Shown piece by piece: positions 54,614 through 62,710 of a stretch of DNA of 64,000 nt (its first letter is position 1; every line of letters begins with the position of its first letter). Where the stretch lies: NCBI GenBank assembly GCA_002500665.1, contig DLRY01000038.1, positions 1 through 64,000 of the forward strand, in the 5' to 3' direction. Source of the DNA: Opitutia bacterium UBA7876. Lineage in GTDB: Bacteria; Verrucomicrobiota; Verrucomicrobiia; Opitutales; Seribacteraceae. A model generated the notes under the pieces. That model was given only the letters and a program-made list of their open reading frames with translations. It ran no database searches and was not told where the DNA came from. Both the position numbers and the translations under genes were made by a program.

Positions 54614-56014
54614 CTACTTCTTTTCCTCCTTGTACCTGGCTTCCTTCCCGGCAAGGGAAAACTTAAGCGGACAACCAGAGAGTCCGAACTCTCGCTGTAT
54701 GCCCTTCTCCAAGTAACGCTTGTACTGGTCGTTCAAACGCTCCTCGCGGTTGCAGAACAACTTGATCCGGAAAGGACGGTTCTCAACCTGCACGGCATAG
54801 AAGACCTTGAAGCGCTTACCCTTTATCTTGGCCGGAGGACGGTGTTCCCACATGTCTCCGATCAGCTTATTCAGGGATGATGTGGAGATCGACTTGTCCA
54901 TACGGGCGTCGAGGTCCCGGGCGACCTGGAGGAAATCATCGATCGAATAGCCGGTAGCGGCGGAAACGAAGGAAACGGGGGAATCGGGAAGGAAGAAAAG
55001 CTCCTTGCGGATGGACTTGAGGTAACTCTTGCGGAAATCCTTCTCATCCTCATACCCGGGCAAGGGGTCCCTGCGGAAGCTTTCCAGAGCCAGGTCCCAT
55101 TTATTGACCAAGATGGAAAGAGCTCGGCCTTCCTCGAGGACGTGGTGAGCCATCACTTTGTCCTGCTTGGTCACGCCCTCGCGGGCATCCAGAACGAGGA
55201 ATACGACGTCTACCGATTCCACCGCATGCTTGGTCCGAACGGCGGAGAAATAATCAAGTGAGGAATCAATCCGCTTCCGGCGCTTGAGCCCGGCGGTATC
55301 GTAAAGCCGAAACCTCCAAGGCTCCTCCTGACCCTCCGCCTCATAGTCGAGATCAAGTTCAACAGTTTCCCGGGTCGTACCCGGCACGTCGCTGACGATG
55401 AGGCGATCCATATTCAGCAAGCGGTTGCAAAGGGACGACTTACCCACGTTGGGTCGACCAATGAAAGCAATCCTGGTCCGGGGGTCCGAATCATCCGAAC
55501 GGACGGGTGGAGCGGGAGGAAGCGTTTGCGCAATGGCTGAAACCAGATCCTGAATACCCAGTCCGTGCTCGGCGGAAATAGGGATGGTTTGCTCGAAGCC
55601 CAGGCGGGCGAAATCGGAAACTGATTCCGTACGTTCCATATCATCCAGCTTGTTCACGACGAGGAGCGGGGTCTTCCCCATTTTCCTGAACTTTACGGCC
55701 AGGGTTTCATCGAGCGGAACGAGTCCATCCCTGCCATCGACCACGAAAAGGAGGAGGTCGGCGGCCAAGATGGCGAAATCGGCCTGGTCCTCTGTTGCCT
55801 GCTGGATTTCGGTCGGGGTCATCTCGGGCAACATCCCGATTCCTCCCGTATCCATGAGGACGTATCCCTCCGGACTGTCGGCCACCACTACGTCGCGGGT
55901 AACGCCGGGCCGGTCGTGGACGATTGAAATTCGACGCCCGGCAAGCCGGTTGAACAAACGGCTTTTGCCGACGTTCGGTCGACCGACTATGGCAACGCTT
56001 TGCGTAAAGCTCAT
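54614..56014 (-). CDS. der: Ribosome biogenesis GTPase Der (EngA)
   Basis: A 466-residue double GTPase needed for 50S subunit assembly. GRPNVGKS occurs twice, near residues 10 and 190, with DTGG and DTAG as the G3 motifs (VLMDTGGIGM; LYDTAGLKRR) and NKLD/NKWD as G4. The C-terminal KH-like domain contains RPPAKIKGKRFKVFYAVQVE. The ATG at 56014 gives the conserved N terminus. It is followed by a strong terminator. Confidence 0.96.
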   Translation of the reverse strand: MSFTQSVAIVGRPNVGKSRLFNRLAGRRISIVHDRPGVTRDVVVADSPEGYVLMDTGGIGMLPEMTPTEIQQATEDQADFAILAADLLLFVVDGRDGLVPLDETLAVKFRKMGKTPLLVVNKLDDMERTESVSDFARLGFEQTIPISAEHGLGIQDLVSAIAQTLPPAPPVRSDDSDPRTRIAFIGRPNVGKSSLCNRLLNMDRLIVSDVPGTTRETVELDLDYEAEGQEEPWRFRLYDTAGLKRRKRIDSSLDYFSAVRTKHAVESVDVVFLVLDAREGVTKQDKVMAHHVLEEGRALSILVNKWDLALESFRRDPLPGYEDEKDFRKSYLKSIRKELFFLPDSPVSFVSAATGYSIDDFLQVARDLDARMDKSISTSSLNKLIGDMWEHRPPAKIKGKRFKVFYAVQVENRPFRIKLFCNREERLNDQYKRYLEKGIQREFGLSGCPLKFSLAGKEARYKEEKK

Positions 56015-56051
56015 TTTTTGGAAAAGGGAAGGAGAAAAGTTCCTGCCCGTC

Positions 56052-57245
56052 CTAGACCGCCTCTTCGCTCTTGCCTTCCGAGGCGAGCCTTGCGAGGAAG
56101 GACTCCATCCGGTCGGTTGCCTCGACGAGGTTTTCGTAGGAAGTTGAAAAGCTAACCCTGACGTGACCTTTTCCATGCGACCCGAAGGCGGTCCCCGGCA
56201 CCACCGCAACCTCCTTCTCGCGGAGGAGGCGATGGCAGAAATCCACTTCGTTCAAACCAGTTGCAGCAACCTCGGGAAAGGCATAGAAGGATCCCCGGGG
56301 AAGATGACAGGACAAGCCCATCTCATTGAACCGGCGAACCACGAAATCCCGTCGGCGGCAGTATTGCTCCTTCATTCGCTCTACCTCGGGGGAACCATGG
56401 GTAAGAGCCTCGATGGCGGCTTCCTGACTGAGGATCGGGGCGCACATCATGCAATATTGATGAATCTTCATCATGGCATCGATCAGCCAATCGGGACCAC
56501 AGGCAAAACCAACCCGGAAGCCCGTCATGGCGAAAGCCTTGGAAAAACCATGCAGAAGAAGGGTTCTCTCCTTCATGCCGGGCAGGGAAGCCAAGCTGAA
56601 GTGCTCGCCCTCGTAGGTCAGTTCGGCATAAATTTCGTCGCTGATTACGATCAAGTCCTTCTCCACCGCGAAATTGGCCAACCGCTCGAGCTTTTCACGG
56701 TCCGCGGTTCCTCCGGTCGGGTTGGTCGGAAAGTTTAGCAGGAGAACCTTGCAACCGGGCTCCCAGGCTCGCTCGAAGGCCTCGGGATCAAGAGCGAAGG
56801 AATTCTCCGGTGAAGTGCCTACGGGAATAGCCTCGCCGAAGGCCAGAGTAACGCTCGGAGCATAGGACACGTAGCAGGGCTCATGATAAAGAACCTTGTC
56901 CCCGGGGTTCAGGATGGCCCGTAGCGAAACGTCTATCGCCTCGGACACCCCGACCGTGACGAGAATCTCGTCCGCAGGATCGTAATCGGGCCCGAAAAAG
57001 GAGGATACGTAACGGGAAATTTCCTTTCTCAGGGAAAGAAGCCCGCGGTTGTCGGTATAAGATGTCCGTCCCTTCTCAAGAGCGAAGATGGAAGCCTCCC
57101 GAATTTTCCAGGGAGTAATGAAATCCGGCTCCCCGATACCGAGAGAGATGGCATGCGGCATTTCCGAAACGATTGCGAAAAAGTCGCGGATGCCGGAGCG
57201 AGGCAACCCCCTTACGTGGTCTGCAACGTATGATTCGGGATTCAT
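56052..57245 (-). CDS. Class I aminotransferase (PatA/aromatic type)
   Basis: A 397-residue PLP enzyme with LLNFPTNPTGGTADREKLE, VISDEIYAELTYEGEHFS and the PLP lysine in HGFSKAFAMTGFRVG. It resembles PatA N-acetyl-LL-diaminopimelate and archaeal-type aromatic aminotransferases. It lies 3 bases after an Lrp-family regulator and is probably controlled by it. The substrate is open; a DAP-pathway role would be relevant to the Ser/Ser DapF homologue, but this is speculation. Confidence 0.9.
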   Translation of the reverse strand: MNPESYVADHVRGLPRSGIRDFFAIVSEMPHAISLGIGEPDFITPWKIREASIFALEKGRTSYTDNRGLLSLRKEISRYVSSFFGPDYDPADEILVTVGVSEAIDVSLRAILNPGDKVLYHEPCYVSYAPSVTLAFGEAIPVGTSPENSFALDPEAFERAWEPGCKVLLLNFPTNPTGGTADREKLERLANFAVEKDLIVISDEIYAELTYEGEHFSLASLPGMKERTLLLHGFSKAFAMTGFRVGFACGPDWLIDAMMKIHQYCMMCAPILSQEAAIEALTHGSPEVERMKEQYCRRRDFVVRRFNEMGLSCHLPRGSFYAFPEVAATGLNEVDFCHRLLREKEVAVVPGTAFGSHGKGHVRVSFSTSYENLVEATDRMESFLARLASEGKSEEAV

Positions 57246-57248
57246 AGC

Positions 57249-57731
57249 CTATGGACTGACCGATGGTTTCTGCTCGCCCTTGCCTTCATGAACGAGAAGA
57301 TGGCTCTGTTCCTTGTAGGGACGGAGGAGAAAGTGGGTGGCCGTTGAAAGAACGCCTTCGATAGTGGCCAACCTCTCGGAAATAAAGAGTGCAACCGAGT
57401 TGAGGTTCTTCCCCGAAACGAATACCAGCAGATCGTAGCCTCCCGACATCAGGTAGCAGGATTCCACTTCGTCGAACTTTGATATGCGGAGGGCCATGCG
57501 GTCGAACCCGCCTTCCCTTTCGGGACTGATCTTGACCTCGATCACTGCCCTTACTTTCTCAGGATCGGCCTTTTCAGGATTTAGTATGGGCATCCAGCCC
57601 AGGATGGTCTCGTTACTCTTCAGTTCCTCAAGCTCACGCTCTACCTCCTCCTTGTCCCGGCCAAGAATCTTGGCCAGTTGCTCGGGACGAGGATCAGCGG
57701 TCTCAAGAAGCAAAGGTATCAAGCTGCTCAT
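57249..57731 (-). CDS. Lrp/AsnC family transcriptional regulator
   Basis: A 160-residue regulator. Residues 1-60 contain a short winged helix (RPEQLAKILGRDKEEVEREL). Residues about 65-140 are the ligand-binding RAM domain (VRAVIEVKISPEREGGFDRM, YLMSGGYDLLVFVSGKNLNS). It most likely senses an amino acid and controls the aminotransferase gene 3 bases downstream. The ATG at 57731 is used. Confidence 0.9.
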   Translation of the reverse strand: MSSLIPLLLETADPRPEQLAKILGRDKEEVERELEELKSNETILGWMPILNPEKADPEKVRAVIEVKISPEREGGFDRMALRISKFDEVESCYLMSGGYDLLVFVSGKNLNSVALFISERLATIEGVLSTATHFLLRPYKEQSHLLVHEGKGEQKPSVSP

Positions 57732-57788
57732 AATTGGCCTTATCCTATGAAAGAGAGAGGAATGGGTAAAGAATCAAAGCAGGGAATC

Positions 57789-58343
57789 CTATTCGCCCAG
57801 ATACAGGAGAAGATTGAAGATGGCATTGAGGGCAAGGGAATGAGTGATCTTGCCCTCACGGGCCAAGTTCCGCAATTCGGCAAGAGGCACAAGTACGCTC
57901 TCCAGTTCTTCATGGGGGTCGAAGGAAGTATCCGAGGTTTTCTCCGCCCCCTCGACCAGAAGAAAGTGACAGCGGTTGGACATGATCGCGGGATTCGGAC
58001 GCACGGAACCGATGAGCGTGGATTTCATGCCCGTAAATCCGGTTTCCTCGAGCAATTCACGCTCCCCTGCAAGAACCGGGCTTTCCCCCTTCTCGATTAC
58101 TCCTCCCGGGGGCTCAAGGGAAAATTCCTCCGTGCCGAACCGGAATTGGCGGACTAGGAGAAGCTCACGCGAACCGGTGAGGGCAAGCACGTTGACCCAG
58201 TCGCTGGTATCGAGAACGAAAAAGTCCCCCTCCTTTTCGTCGGAGCGTCTGAGAAACCTGCTCTTGCGGACTTCGAAAATGCGGCAGTCCGCATGCAGAT
58301 CGTCCTGCATCCTCTGCCATGAACTGAGGCCTCCCGTCGTCAT
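57789..58343 (-). CDS. NUDIX hydrolase (ADP-ribose pyrophosphatase-like)
   Basis: A 184-residue hydrolase. The NUDIX box is GGVIEKGESPVLAGERELLE followed by ETGF, with the catalytic REXXEE pattern. The upstream FSLEPPGGVIE fits the ADP-sugar pyrophosphatase group, and a proline downstream (SVRPNPAIMSNRCHFLL) supports it. The ATG at 58343 overlaps the gmhB stop by 4 nt, so it is coupled to the heptose genes and could remove excess sugar nucleotide; this is inference. Confidence 0.88.
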   Translation of the reverse strand: MTTGGLSSWQRMQDDLHADCRIFEVRKSRFLRRSDEKEGDFFVLDTSDWVNVLALTGSRELLLVRQFRFGTEEFSLEPPGGVIEKGESPVLAGERELLEETGFTGMKSTLIGSVRPNPAIMSNRCHFLLVEGAEKTSDTSFDPHEELESVLVPLAELRNLAREGKITHSLALNAIFNLLLYLGE

Positions 58344-58885
58344 TCCCTCAAGTTCAGGGACTGGCTCGCAAAACAAGGCAGGTCGGGATGGATGGATACT
58401 TCGGAGGCGTTGGCCCGAGATCGAACTTCATCGTCAATAGGCTTGCCCGTCTCGACCAGAGCTGCCCGCATGCCGGCCGACAAGCCCGTTTCGGCATCCA
58501 CCCATTTATCGCCCACCATCCAACACTCGGATGGGCTCAATTCTAGCTTGCCCATGGTCTCTGTCTCGAATCGGGACGACGGCTTGCGATACCCTGTCGT
58601 ATCTCCCGGCAACTCTGGGGCAATACATATGTCGTCAAAAAAATCCATCGGCAAACCATACATTTCAAGCATCCTGAGGTTGCAGGAGCGAACGTCTTCC
58701 CAGTCGAAGTATCCGCGCCCGATCCCGGACTGGTTGGTGTGCAGGAAAACCCCATAACCCGCCTCTTGGATTCTCAGAAGTGCTTCCCCCACTCCGGCTA
58801 TGACTTCAATATCTTCAGGGTTCTTCAGGTAATGTGCATCCCTAATCAAGGTTCCATCCCGATCAAGAAAAACGGCTCGTTTCAT
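58340..58885 (-). CDS. gmhB: D-glycero-manno-heptose 1,7-bisphosphate phosphatase-like HAD protein
   Basis: A 181-residue HAD IIIA phosphatase that removes the 7-phosphate in ADP-heptose synthesis for lipopolysaccharide. The nucleophile is in AVFLDRDGTLIRDAHYLKNP, the Ser/Thr motif in HTNQSGIGRGYF, the Lys in YRKPSSRF and the last Asp in MVGDKWVDAETGLSAGM. The zinc loop cysteines of classical GmhB are largely absent; only one Cys precedes APELPGD. The gene follows hldA with no spacing (TGAATG). The pairing with hldA is the main support for the name. Confidence 0.87.
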   Translation of the reverse strand: MKRAVFLDRDGTLIRDAHYLKNPEDIEVIAGVGEALLRIQEAGYGVFLHTNQSGIGRGYFDWEDVRSCNLRMLEMYGLPMDFFDDICIAPELPGDTTGYRKPSSRFETETMGKLELSPSECWMVGDKWVDAETGLSAGMRAALVETGKPIDDEVRSRANASEVSIHPDLPCFASQSLNLRE

Positions 58886-59836
58886 TCAGGAGTGATTGAG
58901 AATCTCTTCCGGGGAAGCGGTTGCAGTACCTACCTTGCCAACCACGATGCCAGCGGCGACGTTGGCGAACTCAGCGGCTTGCTCGAGGCTCGCGCCTGCG
59001 CCAAGCGCAAGGGTCATGCTGGCAATGACCGTATCACCGGCGCCGGAGACGTCGTAAACCTCGCGGGCTGCCGTCGGCATGGTTTTCTCCACTCGTCCTT
59101 CCCGAGCCAGGAGCATGCCGTCGGCGCCCAAAGTAATTGCCAGCATGGCAGGGTTGAATTTTTCGTTGATGGAGCGGACGATATTCTCCTCCGGAACCTT
59201 TTCCCTGGTAAGTCTCGAGATACCGGCCAACTCGAAAGCCTCGAGTCGGTTGGGGGTAAGCAGATCGGGATTGGAGTAGTCGAGCAGACGACTTGGCTTG
59301 GGATCGACGGCGACGAACGGCGAGGCTTCCCTGACCAAGGCGATCAGCTCATTAGTCACGAACCCCTTTCCGTAGTCGGATATGACGACCACATCCGCTT
59401 CGCCCGCCTTTTGCCTCAAGTCCTCACCGAGCTTGGAAAGGTCGGGTCGGTATGAATCAGGCGCCTCCTCACGATCCACCCGGCAAATTTGCTGGTTCGA
59501 GGCCATGACGCGCGTTTTGCTGATGGTCGGGGCTCCCTCGAAACTAAGAAGCGAATCGACGGCTATATCCTTGTCTTTGAGGATATTCTTCAAGCGGTCT
59601 CCTTGCTCATCCCTCCCGAACCATCCGAATGCCTCCACCACGGCCCCCATGTCAGCCCCGTTCAATGCTACGTTGGCCGCGCCACCGGCAACTACCGTCT
59701 CGTCCTCCACCGCAAGAACGGGCACCGGGGCCTCAGGCGAAATCCTGCTGACTTCCCCTTTGACGTACCTGTCGAGCATGACGTCACCGACAACCAGAAG
59801 GCGAAGGCTCTTGATTCGCTCCAGAATATCTTTCAT
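58886..59836 (-). CDS. hldA: D-glycero-beta-D-manno-heptose-7-phosphate kinase
   Basis: A 316-residue PfkB/ribokinase-type kinase equal to the N-terminal domain of HldE, making heptose 1,7-bisphosphate. LRLLVVGDVMLDRYVKGEVS starts the fold, VAGGAANVALNGADMGA binds the sugar, and DVSGAGDTVIASMTLALG is the catalytic and anion-hole motif. No nucleotidyltransferase domain is fused, so adenylylation must be done elsewhere. The ATG at 59836 is 7 bases from a perfect TATAAT, suggesting a leaderless mRNA. Confidence 0.93.
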   Translation of the reverse strand: MKDILERIKSLRLLVVGDVMLDRYVKGEVSRISPEAPVPVLAVEDETVVAGGAANVALNGADMGAVVEAFGWFGRDEQGDRLKNILKDKDIAVDSLLSFEGAPTISKTRVMASNQQICRVDREEAPDSYRPDLSKLGEDLRQKAGEADVVVISDYGKGFVTNELIALVREASPFVAVDPKPSRLLDYSNPDLLTPNRLEAFELAGISRLTREKVPEENIVRSINEKFNPAMLAITLGADGMLLAREGRVEKTMPTAAREVYDVSGAGDTVIASMTLALGAGASLEQAAEFANVAAGIVVGKVGTATASPEEILNHS

Positions 59837-59842
59837 GAAGGA

Positions 59843-59873
59843 ATTATATGCATCAAGCGACGAGGATTCTCAA
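59843..59873 (-). promoter_or_regulatory. Probable promoter of hldA giving a leaderless mRNA
   Basis: On the minus strand a perfect TATAAT (59848-59843) lies with a 19-base spacer from TTGAGA (59873-59868), five of six matches to the -35. Seven bases downstream of the -10 is the A of the hldA ATG, so transcription would start at or next to the start codon. The 11-base gap to the divergent DUF192 gene means the promoter lies inside its coding region. Confidence 0.5.
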
Positions 59874-60375
59874 TTCCCATTTGGCGGGACTGCTTGTTCT
59901 GCTTTTGTTTTCCTGCAGGCAAGAAGCGAGCAAGGAAACGAAAGGCCCGATCCCCGGGGAGCCTTTCCGGTTTACCCTTGAGGTCGGAGAGGCAAAGGTG
60001 GAAGCTGAACTTGCCGCGAAACCGGAGGAAAGGGAAAAGGGTCTCATGTACAGGAATTCGCTGGCTGACGGAAAGGGCATGCTCTTCGTTTTCGAGCAAC
60101 CAGGGCCTCAGAAGTTCTGGATGAAGAATACCAGGATTCCACTCGATATCGGATATTTCTCCCCGGACGGAAAACTCCTCGAGGTTCATGCCGCCCAACC
60201 ACACGACCTAAGCGGAGCTCCCTCCCGTTCGGAAAAGGTGAAGTTCGTTTTGGAGCTGAACCGGAATGGTTTTCGTGAGATGGGAATAAGGATGGGCGAC
60301 AGCATGGACCTGAAGGAAATTTCCAGGGCCTTGAGGGAAAGGGGTCTCGATCCATCGAAATACGGACTGCCCTAG
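59848..60375 (+). CDS. DUF192 lipoprotein
   Basis: A 175-residue protein with a lipobox (LLLFSC, Cys23), so anchored in the envelope. The DUF192 domain has the marks EREKGLMYRNSLADGKGMLF, QKFWMKNTRIPLDIGYFSPD and VLELNRNGFREMGIRMGDSM. The family is small, often exported and of unknown function. The ATG at 59848 has an AAGGA site at good spacing, located in the 11-base gap and the hldA start. Its TAG overlaps the galE stop by 4 nt. Confidence 0.88.
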   Translation: MHQATRILNSHLAGLLVLLLFSCRQEASKETKGPIPGEPFRFTLEVGEAKVEAELAAKPEEREKGLMYRNSLADGKGMLFVFEQPGPQKFWMKNTRIPLDIGYFSPDGKLLEVHAAQPHDLSGAPSRSEKVKFVLELNRNGFREMGIRMGDSMDLKEISRALRERGLDPSKYGLP

Positions 60376-61394
60376 CCGTTCTCGTAGCCGGAGGGGTTGT
60401 CTTTTTGCCAGCGCCAGGCATCGGCCAACATTTCATCGAGGGAAAACCTTGCTTCCCAGCCAAGCAGTTCGCGGGCGAGGGAGGGGTCGGCCCAAGTGGC
60501 TGAAACGTCGCCCTCCCGGCGACCGACGAGTTCGTGTTTGATCCTTTGTCCGCTGACGCGCTCGAAGGCGTCTATGACTTCCATCACGGAAGACCCCCGG
60601 CCGGTTCCCAGGTTACAGGTAAAGCCGGTTTCCGACTGCTCCAGTTTTTCCACGGCCCGGACGTGGGCATCTGCCAAGTCCATGACGTGGAGGTAATCCC
60701 GGACGGCCGTTCCGTCGGGTGTCGGATAATCAGTACCGAAAACCTTCAGTTTATCCAGCCTCCCGGTCGCGACTTGGCATACGTAGGGGACCAGATTATC
60801 GGGCGTTCCCTTCGGGTCCTCCCCGATCCGCCCACTGGGATGGGCTCCAACGGGGTTGAAGTACCTTAGGATGGCTGGCTTGAAGCCAGGGCTTGCAGTT
60901 GCAAAATCCAGAATGACCCTCTCCATCACGTGCTTCGTTCTTCCATAGGGGTTGGAAACATTCCCCGTGGGATGACTCTCGTTTACGGGAACCTTTTCCG
61001 GTTCCCCGTAAACGGTGCAAGATGAGCTGAAGACCAATCCCTCCGTACCCGCCCTGCTCATCTCCTCGAGAAGAGCAATGGAGCCCGCCACGTTGTTTCG
61101 GTAATATTTTAGAGGCTCTTTGGTCGATTCCCCAACCGCCTTGAGGGCGGCGAAATGAATGACGCTTTGCAGATCGTCGTGAGCCAGGAAGATTTGCCCG
61201 AGAAGGTCCTGATCAAGCAAGTCGCCACGGAATAATTCGACGGGTTTGCCGGCAAGCGATTCGACTCGACGCAGAGACTCCGGAGAGGAATTGGAAAAGT
61301 TGTCCAGCACCACCACCTCATGGCCTCGCTCCAGCAGGGCCAAAACGGTATGGCTACCTATGTAGCCCGCGCCTCCGGTAACGAGAATCTTCAT
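60372..61394 (-). CDS. galE: UDP-glucose 4-epimerase
   Basis: A 340-residue extended SDR enzyme interconverting UDP-glucose and UDP-galactose for glycan synthesis. The NAD site is LVTGGAGYIGSHTVLALLER, the Ser in FSSSCTVYGEPEKVPV and the Tyr-Lys in NPYGRTKHVMERV. DGTAVRDYLHVMDLADAHV is diagnostic. It overlaps the sugar transferase stop by ATGA, in a polysaccharide operon. Confidence 0.95.
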   Translation of the reverse strand: MKILVTGGAGYIGSHTVLALLERGHEVVVLDNFSNSSPESLRRVESLAGKPVELFRGDLLDQDLLGQIFLAHDDLQSVIHFAALKAVGESTKEPLKYYRNNVAGSIALLEEMSRAGTEGLVFSSSCTVYGEPEKVPVNESHPTGNVSNPYGRTKHVMERVILDFATASPGFKPAILRYFNPVGAHPSGRIGEDPKGTPDNLVPYVCQVATGRLDKLKVFGTDYPTPDGTAVRDYLHVMDLADAHVRAVEKLEQSETGFTCNLGTGRGSSVMEVIDAFERVSGQRIKHELVGRREGDVSATWADPSLARELLGWEARFSLDEMLADAWRWQKDNPSGYENG

Positions 61395-62710
61395 CGGCTT
61401 CCCCTCGCCACGGACCTGAGGGTCGATAGAATGATTTGAACGTCCATTAGGATGGAGGCGTTCTTGATGTAATAGAGATCGAAGGCCAGCTTTTCCTCCG
61501 AATCATCCAGATCGGAGGCATAGCGAAAACGAATTTGAGCCCATCCCGTAAGCCCGGGCTTGACTAGATGACGACAATTCCAGTGGGGAACCTTGTCCAT
61601 CAAATCCTTTTGAAACTCAGGCCTCTCGGGACGCGGGCCGACAATGGACATCTCTCCCTTGACGACGTTCCAAAACTGTGGAATTTCATCGATTCTCCAG
61701 TTGCGCATGAACTTGCCGAAACGGGTCACCCGCTGGTCTTTCTCGCGGGCCCATTCGGCACCGGAGCACTCCGCATCCCTTTTCATCGTACGGACCTTGT
61801 AAAGGGTATAGGGCCTGCCCATGAAACCAGTACGGGTCTGCTTGAAAAAGAGAGGAAAGCCCGAGTCGATGGCGCTGATGACGAGGGCAGTCAAAAGAAT
61901 GGGAAGGGAAAGCAAAAGCCCTAGAATCGCAAAAGTCAGGTCGGTAAGCCGCTTGAGCCTATGGACAAAGGGATCCCTCAGCCGAAGGTCCAGTTTGGCC
62001 AACCAGGACTGGTCCACTTGCCCGGGAGGAATCTTCTCAAGATATCTTTCCCAGAAATCGACCATGCCCATAACCCTAGTCCCTGCCTCAAGCAGCGGTA
62101 TGATCTCCACCTCGGCGGCCTCCGGGCTTTTGTCCATGACCACCAAATCAATCCGCTCGTCCCGGCAAAAATCAGGGAAGCAATCCCGAAGGTCGGAACC
62201 ATCCCCCGAAACCCAGTCGAAAATTCCCTCTTGGTCCTTGATCGAGGATCGAATCACTCGGGAGGAGGCATCGTCGGCGAGGATGAAAACCCTTGGCCGA
62301 CTGCGCCGGGCCAGACGGTTGAAAAGACCAAGAAAAAGAAAGCTGGCAAGGCCCGTTGAAGAGGCGATTTTGAGGATTGCGAAACGGCCCACGAAATCAA
62401 ATTCGACGACCCATACTCCCAACAGCAGAGCCAAACTGGCCAAGGCGGCGGCAAGCCAGAACAGGATAAGTTGGCGAAGGGAAACCCGAGCCAGACGCCG
62501 CTCCGTCACACCCACCATTTCACAAAAGGCAAGAAAGCAGAGACCAAAGCCAAGAGCATAGAGAAAAAGCCGTTCCTGCTGGACGTTGGCCAAGGTCTCG
62601 CTGGCGGGGGAAAAATGGATCGGCACGATAAAGGCGGCCAAACTCGCTATCAAGAAGGCGGAGGCTACCTTCGCTCCCTTGCTTAGGTTCCAGTCAGAGT
62701 TTCTGGACAT
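61391..62710 (-). CDS. Undecaprenyl-phosphate sugar phosphotransferase (WcaJ/WbaP-like)
   Basis: A 439-residue polyisoprenyl-phosphate hexose-1-phosphate transferase that starts glycan repeat units on the lipid carrier. Four N-terminal membrane helices (to about residue 130) precede a nucleotide-binding-like loop (FILADDASSRVIRSSI). The catalytic part has DSGFPLFFKQTRTGFMGRPY, YKVRTMKRDAE, RNWRIDEIPQFWNVVKGEMS with its Asp-Glu, and VGPRPERPEF. It is between galE and a glycosyltransferase gene. Confidence 0.93.
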   Translation of the reverse strand: MSRNSDWNLSKGAKVASAFLIASLAAFIVPIHFSPASETLANVQQERLFLYALGFGLCFLAFCEMVGVTERRLARVSLRQLILFWLAAALASLALLLGVWVVEFDFVGRFAILKIASSTGLASFLFLGLFNRLARRSRPRVFILADDASSRVIRSSIKDQEGIFDWVSGDGSDLRDCFPDFCRDERIDLVVMDKSPEAAEVEIIPLLEAGTRVMGMVDFWERYLEKIPPGQVDQSWLAKLDLRLRDPFVHRLKRLTDLTFAILGLLLSLPILLTALVISAIDSGFPLFFKQTRTGFMGRPYTLYKVRTMKRDAECSGAEWAREKDQRVTRFGKFMRNWRIDEIPQFWNVVKGEMSIVGPRPERPEFQKDLMDKVPHWNCRHLVKPGLTGWAQIRFRYASDLDDSEEKLAFDLYYIKNASILMDVQIILSTLRSVARGSR

